From contig QVRM01002220.1 of assembly GCA_003439945.1 (NCBI GenBank), positions 606,160 through 670,159 of the forward strand: 64,000 nt of DNA, written 5' to 3'. The position numbers were made by a program, and so were the translations under genes. The DNA comes from Dermanyssus gallinae (taxonomy: Eukaryota > Arthropoda > Arachnida > Mesostigmata > Dermanyssidae). Below the pieces are notes generated by a model. It was not told the DNA's origin, did not search any database, and was given only the letters and a program-made list of their open reading frames with translations. Below, one piece after another: positions 52,173-64,000 of the stretch (the first letter of the stretch is position 1; each line of letters begins with the position of its first letter).

Positions 52173-54252
52173 GTAAGTAACACCAGAAGTGCAAAAATAG
52201 CAAATTACTGATCTCATTCTACTCACGATTGCTTACTGGTGGGGTGGGGTCAGCTTACACAATTATAATTTTATCGTTCCTTCCACTTTGTTCAATAGAC
52301 GACAAAGTCGCAGCACAATAACGAGCCTTAGGCTATCATAAACATTAGGGACTATGGCGTAGTTTCCTACGTTGTTCTGAAATAGGCAACATGACCTGAT
52401 AACCCGACGGCTGATTTTCACTGAGTCCGCATAGAATAGAATTTTAACAAATTTAGTGAGCTGCTTTGTTTGTGCGTCTAGCTATCTACAGCCTCATAAT
52501 AAAAGTGAAAATAGTCTCTGCCTCGGAGAGCAGCTAACCGAAAAACAATATGCAAACTTCGAGCAAAGAGAATGACCAACGCGTGTCTGCACTAACACAG
52601 GCCTCAATAAAGCAAGTCACCTAAAAGACAAGGTTCCCACCAGAGCTTTATTCCTATCATAAAGGTTTGACAAAGACGACCGTTTCATCAAGCGACTTTC
52701 CCAATGGCCTAGACCGCATGATTATTTATTATACCTTAATGAAAGAAAACCTATCTTCCTACAGAATCAAGACATCCTGACAATCGAGGGCTTGAAAACA
52801 ACCTAGCTCTAAAACGGGTATTTTATGCAAGGATGATACCATACGTCGACGAAAATAAAACCGAGTTCCCCACTTAGGTTCTAACTCTCTTAGAACAAGA
52901 GGCATCCCGGCATCTGCTGAAAATACTTTCACACCTAGCATACATACAATGAACCTCCGCAGGCCCTCCTACGTGGCTTCAGCGCCTCAGTTCTCGCCGA
53001 AAATACAAAAGAGGTCATACTACTCTCGGAGACCCTCACACACAGCTTTCTTGACATGGACTCTATGTTAGCAACAACATCTTTTCGATCAAGGTTTTTC
53101 TCATATCCAACCTCAGCTGGACAAGCCACTTCTTAATCATAATTATTTTTGAACACGCGGTCTACTTGGTGTATGTATATCCGCAAGTAACATAAGGCAC
53201 TATCCGATGACATCTATGTTACCTTCCCTGTTACTTTAACTTTCTTTTTACCCCTTTCTCTCCATACAACAGCAACGTATTACCAAGCAAAACGACGGCT
53301 GCCTACAGAAACCTTTCAAAATAAGCGTGCCTCATTGAAGATAAGCAAGTGGAAATCTCTACACTACTAGAGGAAGCCTGCCGCCAATCGAGCTCCAGTC
53401 CACATACTAAGATGGTGGATCGCCGCGTGCTTCTTATGCCAGGTCGCCGAAGAGCAAAATACTTACCACCACTTGCTGGGCACCGGCCAGAACTTTTTTG
53501 TATCTTTGGAAGAAGCCTGCAACTCGTCGTGTTGGGAGGTTGAAAAGAAACCTTTGAAATAAAGGGTACAAGCTTGGAAACCTCTTGGCATACCGCCCTG
53601 CCTACCCAAGCAGCTGGGTACATTCCATACATATATCAGCAACATTTTAAACCTAGCTGAAGCACAGAAAATGCGAGAGGGCAAACCGGCAATACTGTCG
53701 TAGATGTATCAAATATGTGTAACAGGCTTTCACGGGACGTCATAAATAAAGCACTTCGTGAAGACGGGCATATTCTATAATTAGGACGCGTTCTAGCGTC
53801 AAACATAGTCAAGCTATTTCTAGACAAATTCCGTGGAACCTAAAATTAAATTTTCTTCAAACCTTCGAGACAGAAGGACTACTAATCAGTGAAATAGATA
53901 CCCTCATCAACTGACACCAGCAATGTGAGGCAATCTAGACGACGTGAGACACTGTTACGAACACTGTGCTTTTCTAAAGCTTAGGCTACTCTCTCATGGA
54001 ACCTCAGACTGGAAAGATCCCTGACATTTCGAAATCTTGTAGGGGCGCTTCTCAAAGGCCGTGCGACCTGGTCTATGGCAAGAAGATTCGCAGAATTTTT
54101 CTTAAAACCGAAAATAACCACCCTTCAAAATCAAGCAGTCTTGATAGCAACCTAAAGTAGCCAGATAAGGTAATCTCAAGAATGCCAAGGCGCAAAGAGG
54201 ATGACTGGATTTAAGTGGGTTGCGACTATGTATTCTTGATGCCTTTGCTGCT

Positions 54253-54317
<65 letters not shown>

Positions 54318-55076
54318 GTATACTAGAATTCGTCCAATAAATCTTGGGATCTAGTACAACTCTGCAAAGTAATTATTTTTCTAATAGAACAAAGACCATA
54401 CACGTGTGTGGGTAATTGAGCGCGAAAACCAAAATATGAGAATTGCAAATCATTTAAGTTCTCGAGAATTATCTTCAATACAACATTTCTTCTGCTTTAC
54501 GTTAACGTAGAATACAATACAACAGTTTACAATGCAAAATTTTCCTCCGAACACGCAGGAATGATTGGCTTGTCGATAAGATGGCTGGGGCTCTCGCAGC
54601 CACAGATTTAGTAAAGATATGTCAGGATAAAAAGCATGATACATCCATTTTTGGTAATTTCGCGCTCACTCCAAAAGAAAACATTTTCGCCCAATTTGTT
54701 TCATTTTAAAAAATGATTTTTTGATGAGTCGTACTAGACCCCAAAGTTTGTTGAACGAATTCTAGAAGGCCCTGTATATATTATAGACATGTTGGCAACA
54801 ACCAGAGCCGCATAAAGCACGTGAACAACGTTTTTTTAAAAAAAAAAACACGGTTGCTGTTGTTATTGTTATCCCTATCAACACGTGGCCCGTTCCCGTT
54901 TGGGTGGTCCTGGTGCCGGAGGTGGGTCTTTCAACGTTGTCTTTGTTGCGGCTATTTATGTATCTATCTGTCTATCTATGTATCTACCTATCTATCTATC
55001 TATCTATCGGCATGTGGGATCTGTGATTATCATGCTCGGGTCGGCTGTGTGTTCTTCTCTGTTCTTCGGCGCGTAG
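52173..55076 (+). other. Intron between FN2-like and FN5-like domains
   Basis: 2.9 kb, at the place where canonical Dscam carries FN3, FN4 and Ig10. I see no exon of those types here. 52560-54200 has a texture of decayed coding sequence (for example E-N-T-K-E-V-I-L-L-S-E-T-L-T-H-S-F near 52990-53050) that I cannot assign. (TA)n lies at 54256-54318, a short inverted-repeat element at 54322-54766, and (CTAT)n at 54960-55008. Confidence 0.6.
54322..54766. mobile_element. MITE-like element with terminal inverted repeats
   Basis: The left end 54322-54363 (ACTAGAATTCGTCCAATAAA...) is the inverted, roughly 80% identical counterpart of the right end 54726-54766. An inner pair also matches: TTGAGCGCGAAAACCAAAA at 54416-54434 against TTTTGGTAATTTCGCGCTCA at 54648-54667. 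The interior of about 200 bases has no transposase frame. Size, inverted ends and AT-rich flanks with TA steps suggest a non-autonomous Tc1/mariner-type element. Confidence 0.7.
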
Positions 55077-55355
55077 ATCCGCCTGAGTCGCCGCGGGTGA
55101 AGTTGATCTCGTCGACGGCCACGTCGCTGCACGTCGCGTGGGAGGCACGGCCCGTCGACAAGGTGCAGGGCTTCATCGCGCACTACAAGCACGGTAACGG
55201 CGGCTTCATCGAGGAACGCCTGAGTCGACAGCTCAGCTCGAAGCTGCTCTCAGGCCTGAAATGCGGCACGACGTACACCGTCTACCTGACAGCGTACAAC
55301 GACGTCGGCCACAGCGAGCCTGGCGAGTTTCTCGAGGCGGCCACTAATGGAAAAC
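55077..55355 (+). CDS. Dscam-like: Dscam-like gene, complete FN3 domain exon (FN5-like)
   Basis: A single 93-codon exon after GGCGCGTAG (55076) ends at GTATGT (55356), phase 1 on both sides. It reads D-P-P-E-S-P-R-V-K-L, then TSLHVAWEARPVDKVQGFIA, H-Y-K-H, and the diagnostic LLSGLKCGTTYTVYLTAYND followed by V-G-H-S-E-P-G. L-x-x-L-x-C-G-x-x-Y-x-V-Y-x-x-x-x-N-x-x-G is characteristic of FN5 of Dscam, the FN3 domain that normally follows Ig10. The exon is GC-rich compared with the introns around it. An adjoining open frame upstream is intron. Confidence 0.95.
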
Positions 55356-56916
55356 GTATGTTGTTGAGGCTGTTGTCGATCGATCTGTTGGGTGTTTGTG
55401 TGGTACGCTTGCATGCCTGGGCATGTGTCGTCTGCGTGGTGAACCACGACGTGTGCATGTATGTGCCAGCAATCGATTTCCATCTCTGACACTACAGGCC
55501 CTATTTAGCCCAGCGCAGCAGGCCCACCCACCACTCCTCCGCCTCTCTGCTAGTAGCCGAGATGCTGCTACTGTGGTATCTATGCATTGCTTGTGTTGTT
55601 GCTGCTGCTGCTTGCAGTTGTTGCTAATTCGTCGTAGCAATCGACGGCTTAGTTATGTGCGTATAGTAAAGTGGTCATAGTACCAGCCAGCGTACAGACA
55701 ATAGGGCGGAACAGCTAATTGATTCTCACCGATCGACTGACGGAACCGCGGAGCTGCTATGGCGGTTTGGCAAGTTGGCCTGTTCGCTGCACACCAGCGA
55801 TCCACTTCTCATAGTATACACGCTTTTTGCAGGGTCGATCTCTCTCTCTCTCTCTCTCTTCTCTCGAGCATATTAGGTAGTTAGAGTGTGCGTTACTGTA
55901 TGTCCTGTAGTAGTAGCTGTATGTTCCGAATGTGTTCGTCCGGGTGTATGCCCGGATGTGTGCTTATGAATGTACGTATGTGTAGGTGAAGTCAGCACAC
56001 AAGTGTGGAAACTTATAGCGTGCCAAAATCAGAACGTTGTTGACTACAGCAGTACGTATATAGAGAGAGGAGGAATACAAGAGCAGGTGACGAGGTCTAC
56101 GTGTGCTCTTCACGCAAATCGGGTGCTGGCGGATTGCGAAGTAGTTTAAAAAGAGCTCATAGCAATGTTCTCTAGGGTACGCTTCCCATCTAGAAGGGGC
56201 GCACGTGCCGACAGAACAGTGTTCGCATCTCGAATGAGTAAGGAATGAAGAGGTGTCAATATGCCAATGCTCGCAATCTTCTATGTTTCGACATGGCTGT
56301 TTTTCAGCGCGTGTCGTCATCGGAGTAAAATTCGTTACAACGTTATGCGTGGGTATAGTTCGTTTTCTTAGGACGATATAGGCACACCCAAATATAGTAG
56401 GTTTAGCCATCTTAGAAGAAGACGATCACGATCCCACCGTATGCGGTGGCAAATTAAGATACATAGCCCAATGTAAACGTTGCGCGATAATAAGCAATCG
56501 TTTTTCATGCGACTGAGCGAAGATCGACCATAGTAATAATAATAATCCCTGGCAAACACGCATGAACGATTTTAGTCTATCTGAACGCCAGCAACCTTTA
56601 CGATCACGTACCCATCATCGGCGAGATGAAAGCTTTCCCGGAACGAATAGCTACATATTGCAATATAAAGTGTGATCGCGATGATTGTGATGATGTGATG
56701 ATGATAATAAACCAAACAACAAATGCAATTGTTTTTAACGACTATTTTTGCTGCTGCTGCTGCTGCCGCTGCTGTTGTTCGGGCCGTTTGTTATCCGCCG
56801 TATCCGCCTGCGACGTATCGTGATGGTCGTTGTTGTTCCCATCGCGGCTATTACGGGTGTTCATGGACGTCTTTCTTCACCCGTACACCATCCCGTACGT
56901 ACTCGCGGCACAATAG
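55356..56916 (+). other. Intron between FN5-like and FN6-like domains
   Basis: 1.6 kb with a CT run at 55841-55865, a CTG run at 56749-56775 and otherwise nothing identifiable. The open frame that runs into the FN6 exon from 56748 is intron with low-complexity leucines. Confidence 0.65.
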
Positions 56917-57098
56917 CGCCAGTCGCCCCGCCTGTCGAGGCGTTGGTCTCCGACGTGAACCAGACGGCGCTGAGGCTGTCGCTGAGCTCCTGGCGCGAGG
57001 CTGGCTGTCCCATTCTGTTCTACGAGGTGCGCTATAAACCGAGAGACTTCCAGGGAGATTGGATCATCTACTCCAATCATATACCCCGCGAACAGCAG
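56917..57098 (+). CDS. Dscam-like: Dscam-like gene, first part of FN6-like domain
   Basis: The exon reads P-P-V-A-P-P-V-E-A-L-V, then NQTALRLSLSSWREAGCPIL, F-Y-E-V-R-Y-K-P, W-I-I-Y-S-N-H-I and R-E-Q-Q, ending at a codon border before GTGGGT (57099). S-W-x-x-x-G-C-P-I-x-x-F-x-x-x-Y-K/R-P with a later S-N-x-x-x-x-x-Q is the signature of the last FN3 domain of Dscam. The acceptor is less sure: CACAATAG ending at 56916 gives phase 1 as needed but has a poor pyrimidine tract. The frame stays open further upstream, so the true start could be earlier. Confidence 0.88.
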
Positions 57099-59660
57099 GT
57101 GGGTGTCGCGTGGCAGCCTGGCGTCATTGTCGTTGTTACTATGTGTTGTTTTGTTGTGTTGTTGTTGTTGTTGTTGTTTGTTGTTGTGTTGTTGTACTAT
57201 GGTTGTGCTATTGTTGTTGTTGCTGTTGTTAGCTGTTGTGAGTTGTATTGTTGTGTTGTTGTTTTGATTGCTGTTGTTGTTGCTGTGATTGTGAGAGACT
57301 CCGCCGCCATTCTCATCATCATAGTCGTCGTTCGTTCATTTTTTTTATGATGTTGATGGAGTCTATGATGTGGTGCTGTTCACTTCGTATGCGACGCCAG
57401 CGTCCTCTGTCATGTTGTTGTTTCTTCATCTATACAATAGCAGGGGCCTGGAAAACATTCCCTCTAACAACACTTATCTACTTCCTACCTTACAACACAC
57501 CTACACCTATGCATGCACACACGTAAATAGCTATCCGCGCAGCCAGATTGATGTGAGCTGTGGGCTTACCGTACTCGAGCGGGCAGCTGGACAGAAATGC
57601 TTTCCTGTAAAGTTATATACACACTACTGGCAAACCGGTGTTGGAAAACATCGATCTACGCTCTTTTCTACGGAGGAAAATGCTCGTTCGCAGCGATCTA
57701 CACCATACTGTCTCAAATCGTTTCTTCGGCAATCGACTGGCCGTGTCAAATTAGTGTCGACACCCACCTGAGTGTCAGGTAATCATTAAACGAGGCACTG
57801 CAGCACGGGTTATGACAACACATGTTCCAAGGGAAAGAGAAGTAGAGCCTATTCAGGGAAAATCGCTTAGTCCAACAATGAACGAAGTTAGAATTATTTA
57901 CAGAATTGTACTTATTTTTATGTTGCTTACTAGAAAGCTTTTAGATATGTACACGATGATTGTGGATTGGTTATCATTCGATAGTCATTGCGTGCAACAA
58001 TTAACTTTAACTAGGCGTAATGTTATGCATGCCATTGTTTTAGAATATATACGGATGATAACGCTAAGTAAATCAATAGCAGAAGTAAATGGGCAAGATT
58101 AAAAACGGTCGCTATAATTAAACGTTAAATACTTTGACATTGGCCTTATATGCAAGCTAAATCGCTAGTCACTGCTTATCATTATGTCATAACAACCCGT
58201 TCACAAATGCGAAGTGAGCAGCGCTTAGCAGATATACACAAAATCTGCAAATCACGAAATGACATACTGATAGCGGTGAAAACTTAACATTATGATTGTT
58301 AGCCACATTTCGCCTGTTGTCACTTGCCAAATTTCGAATTTGTCCGCTAGCAAAATGTTTGATAAAAAGGTGGGTGAATCGAGGCCAAAGGCATGCGGCC
58401 TATAAAAAACGTGGTGCATTCCGAGAATCAACATCATGAGTTACAATCCGACAAGCGGGTGCGAAAAAAATAGACCTTTATGGGGATAGCTATCGAAAAA
58501 ACATAGACAGTACATATGCATCTTAAAAAGAAGACAAATTCTAAATAATAGGCTAAGACTGAGTAAGAAATTGCTTTTCCGGTGGCTTGATACCCAGACT
58601 GAAAGAGAACATCAAGTCGATTTTCGTAAAAAAATCTGGCAATTTTTAGAGATGGGCATCTATCCAATTTCGCACGTCAGGTAATAACTTGACTACATCT
58701 TTATAACCCGCTCCTATTCCCTTCTATCAGACGGCAGTTACCAGTTAGAGCGGACACCGTGGTGTCGCGTTGGAGAAACTTTAAAAGTCACAAACTACTA
58801 CAATACATTTTTTTTCATAGAGTATGGCAAATTAAATCCATGAAAAAATAAATATCTACAATCTTAGTTTATATATATATATATATATATATTTAAATGC
58901 TATCACGTTGATCTCGGTTGACCCCCCGTTTGGCACATGAGCTAGTAGAGTCGGCGAAGTTCGTATCGGGATCCTAAACGGCCCATAATCATGTTGCGTT
59001 CCTGATCGTCGGCGACGTCCGCTAGTGAACGCTATCACTGCCCCCGCTTTCTCGAAGGATAAACTTAATTTCCTGCGGCTATTAGACTGAGGATTCGACG
59101 ATGAACCACGCCCTCACCACGATTTTATTGTTGTTATAAACTGTTCACCATGATCAAGCCACCGCCGAGGTTTTGCAAGTTCGAACAGTACCGGCGGTCC
59201 TTATCCGGACAAGACATTTATTATGAGCCGCACCGCTATTCTGTTTTACGAGAGCCAAAGCAATATAAGCGGTCGCTAGCAATCGAGACGAGGAAGAGCC
59301 CTTCCTCACCAAGTACTCCCTTTTTATACGTGCATTCACCGGCGTCGCTGCGTAAGCAATGCCTATTTGTTTTTGCCACCTTGCTCAACTCAGGGCGTCT
59401 TTGCACCCACCACATCAATGTTGCGTGCTGAGCCTTAACGAAATAGCTTTCTAAAATATCTCAAAAATCGACACTGTAAAAAAATCGGGTCTCTTAACGT
59501 TCAGCGAAAAAAAAGTGCTAATGAACACTCTGCTAGGTACTGCAGCGAAAATGATTACCTTAGTTTGTTCAATACCTAGACGATGGTTCAGGGGGGACGA
59601 GAGGAAACGTCAATCTGCCAGGCTTTAAATTTATAGCACTAATAGAAGCTATAAACTTCA

Positions 59661-59706
<46 letters not shown>

Positions 59707-59774
59707 CCAAATATTGATAGCACTACATTACAATGGCGACTAGTAAACACAGTTATTACGTGTGCGTGTTTCAG
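57099..59774 (+). other. Intron splitting the FN6-like domain
   Basis: 2.7 kb. GTT-rich sequence at 57120-57300, (TA)n at 58868-58892 and 59665-59706. 57330-58860 and 58900-59660 hold only short frames with no recognisable product. Confidence 0.65.
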
Positions 59775-59969
59775 ACGGTCTATATCACCGACCTGTCGCC
59801 GGGCTCATGGTACGATTTATCCGTCTGGAGCTACAGCGAAGCGGGCCACTCCGAAGCAGCCTATCTGGTGGGGACGCTGACACCCGACGGGAGGCGACCG
59901 CCGCCGCCACCCCAGCGAATCAACACTGACACGGCAACTCAGCATCGTGGGCCTCTGCAAGGCATACAG
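59775..59969 (+). CDS. Dscam-like: Dscam-like gene, second part of FN6-like domain and proline-rich stalk
   Basis: The exon starts at a codon border after GTGTTTCAG (59774), matching the phase 0 end of the previous exon. It reads TVYITDLSPGSWYDLSVWSY, then S-E-A-G-H-S-E-A-A-Y and the domain end G-T-L-T-P-D-G. L-x-P-x-x-W-Y-x-L, x-x-A-G-x-x-x-A-E/A-Y and A/G-T-L-T are the closing strands of Dscam FN6. A proline-rich stalk (five prolines in a row) with low similarity follows. The donor GTAAAG at 59970 leaves phase 0, while the recognised membrane exon needs phase 1, so one more stalk exon is probably missing. Confidence 0.92.
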
Positions 59970-62722
<2,753 letters not shown>

Positions 62723-62839
62723 GTGGTGCGTGGATGGTCCCGCTGCTTTGCGTCATGGCAGCCATCATCGTCATCATTGCCGTTATATCAGTGCTCCTTC
62801 TTTCAACCCGAAAGAGGGATCAGAGACTACAGGAACTAT
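62723..62839 (+). CDS. Dscam-like: Dscam-like gene, transmembrane exon
   Basis: A 39-codon exon after GGTTTGCAG (62722) ends at GTAAGA (62840), phase 1 on both sides. It encodes a hydrophobic run starting W-M-V-P-L-L-C-V-M-A and rich in I and V (AAIIVIIAVISVLLL), then the positive stop-transfer stretch S-T-R-K-R-D-Q-R. The proline at the start of the helix (V-P-L/V-P-V) and the I/V-rich core resemble Dscam membrane segments. The last base plus the next exon gives Y-N-Q-T, the sequence found just inside the membrane in insect Dscam1. Confidence 0.92.
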
Positions 62840-63352
62840 GTAAGAATCTTGCCGTATAATTGCCATTTACTGCTATTATCTGTACACCGGGCTCAAACTA
62901 ACAAGTACCGATAAGATTCTCCATTAGCACCGAGCGCGATAAGATTCTCCATTAATACCGAGTGCAATAGGATTCTCCATTGATAACGGTGAAGTTTAGT
63001 TTTCGTTAGGTAATACTTTGCTTACTCATATAGTACAGCATAACATACTTTGCTTACTCATGTAGTAAAGCAGTAATACTTGAACGTCGGGGGTCGTGGG
63101 TTTGACGCATACCCCTTTTTCTCTGGTGATTTTTCTTAAGCTTACAGCAGATTTGGGTTGAATACGCCAAAAAATATTAATAAAAACGTTACGCCGTTAT
63201 TCTATCCTTGTTACAAGCAGTGTCACGTTCCGAACCAATAACGCGAGCAATGGGCTATAGCTGCATATGCCGGCGCGACGCCCTAGTTTGTTCCGGAGTT
63301 GAACCTTAAACGAACCTCATTCACTTGTGTGTGGGTCCATTTCTGATTGCAG
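62840..63352 (+). other. Intron between the transmembrane and cytoplasmic exons
   Basis: 513 bases. A unit of about 30 bases beginning AAGATTCTCCATTA occurs three times at 62912-62985, and ACTTTGCTTACTCAT occurs twice at 63014-63062. Confidence 0.75.
62912..62985. repeat. Three-unit tandem repeat
   Basis: Units of about 27-30 bases with AAGATTCTCCATTA-GC/AT-ACCGAG-GC, each slightly diverged. Confidence 0.8.
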
Positions 63353-63673
63353 ACAACCAGACCGACTCGGGCAACTCGATGACACTAAAGACCTACCCCA
63401 ACGTGGCTCCGATGGGCGGCGGAGGTGGCGGAGGCGGAGGCGGCGCTATGATGGGCACGCTGTCGCGTCACAGCGCCGGCACGATGGCCTCGTCGTGCAA
63501 GGCGCTTTCGGCGTGCAGCAAACAGTGCAACGGGAGCACGATTGGCGCGCCAGACGTTCTACTACCCGACGGGCTACTCGACAACAGCCCAAGGCGGCCA
63601 ACTCTTCCCGAATCCTACGGCGAATGGCGACGATGATCGCCAGCACACCTATGAGGACCCGTGCAAACTTAAG
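63353..63673 (+). CDS. Dscam-like: Dscam-like gene, cytoplasmic-tail exon with conflicting frames
   Basis: After CTGATTGCAG (63352) the phase 1 frame reads Y-N-Q-T-D-S-G-N-S-M-T-L-K-T-Y-P-N-V-A-P-M, a run of ten glycines, then AMMGTLSRHSAGTMASS. This resembles the start of a Dscam cytoplasmic tail. That frame stops at 63634-63636. Over the 3' part, from about 63452 on, the +1 frame is open and reads QTFYYPTGYSTTAQGGQL and then H-T-Y-E-D-P-C-K-L-K up to a good donor (GTACGT, 63674), with tyrosine motifs that look like real tail. Either this is the last exon and ends at 63636, or a small indel or a hidden intron connects the two frames. Confidence 0.8.
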
Positions 63674-64000
63674 GTACGTCATCAGATTTACATGTCCGTT
63701 TCCCGCATTTCGGAGTTCGGTGTTTTCAAAGCATCAGCGCTTAAATAGTGTTTTTCAAAACAGGACAGAAAATGTGGCATGTTTTCTATTTCGCTTACAA
63801 AGTTATTTTATAAACACACACACACATATACACCTAACATCACTCATCAGGTAATGACCGCTATAGTCTGCACTCTACGCATGCAAACGGGGGTGATAGC
63901 CCATTACACTCGGATGGCTCAAATGACTCAAAAACGCAAGTCAAAAATGTTCGACTAAAGGTTTATTAAGCCCTATATTGATCATATTGCGTAAATTGGT
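63674..64000 (+). other. Intron after the cytoplasmic exon, or 3' sequence
   Basis: If the GTACGT donor at 63674 is used this is the start of the next intron, otherwise it is untranslated or intergenic. A (CA)n run lies at 63814-63826. No further exon is recognised before the window ends. Confidence 0.5.

Noticed and set aside
56748..57350. Open frame with a leucine-rich start leading into the FN6 domain, like a signal peptide
   Set aside because: The leucines are a CTG repeat in the intron; the FN6 part is explained by the exon 56917-57098.

Overview
The window is eukaryotic DNA covering the 3' half of one large plus-strand gene. Fifteen exons, each set by an open frame, AG/GT borders and (with two exceptions) matching intron phase, encode immunoglobulin (Ig) and fibronectin type III (FN3) domains, a transmembrane helix and the start of a cytoplasmic tail. 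The product belongs to the Dscam family (Down syndrome cell adhesion molecule). The arthropod style of the domains (an Ig7-like start after a V-P-P, an Ig8-like W-K-x-A-x-G, a YNQT motif after the membrane helix), the apparent loss of internal domains, and introns full of microsatellites and decayed transposons suggest an arthropod. A chelicerate (mite or tick) is plausible because that group carries many diverged Dscam paralogs, but this is inference.

Layout: second half of an Ig at 1855-2013; a decayed Ig exon at about 2167-2420; a complete Ig7-like exon at 7983-8267; Ig8-like split over 16207-16326 and 35940-36104; Ig9-like split over 41372-41519 and 46125-46276; FN1-like split over 46891-47021 and 50302-50496; FN2-like split over 51339-51409 and 51932-52172; FN5-like at 55077-55355; FN6-like split over 56917-57098 and 59775-59969; transmembrane exon 62723-62839; cytoplasmic exon 63353-63673. 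The 5' exons and the end of the gene lie outside the window. Compared with canonical Dscam, the FN3, FN4 and Ig10 domains seem to be absent, and the FN2-to-FN5 junction keeps its phase.

About 96% of the window is intron. The introns hold: LINE relics (about 1080-1803 minus, about 5585-6175 plus); two same-strand 3' parts of non-LTR retrotransposons with a restriction-like endonuclease domain, separated by a long (TAA)n tract (26471-29256); a mariner relic (about 43380-44110); two Tc1/IS630-type transposase relics (23840-24440 minus, 47455-47905 plus); a short inverted-repeat element (54322-54766); several tRNA-derived SINEs, including an inverted pair; and many (TA)n, (CT)n and GTT/CAA or CTG/CAG tracts. 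No second host gene could be supported.

The main open questions are two places where intron phase does not match between neighbouring exons (inside FN1, and between FN6 and the membrane helix), a +1 frame conflict in the cytoplasmic exon, and the decayed Ig exon. I had no search tools, so family names come from reading the translations.
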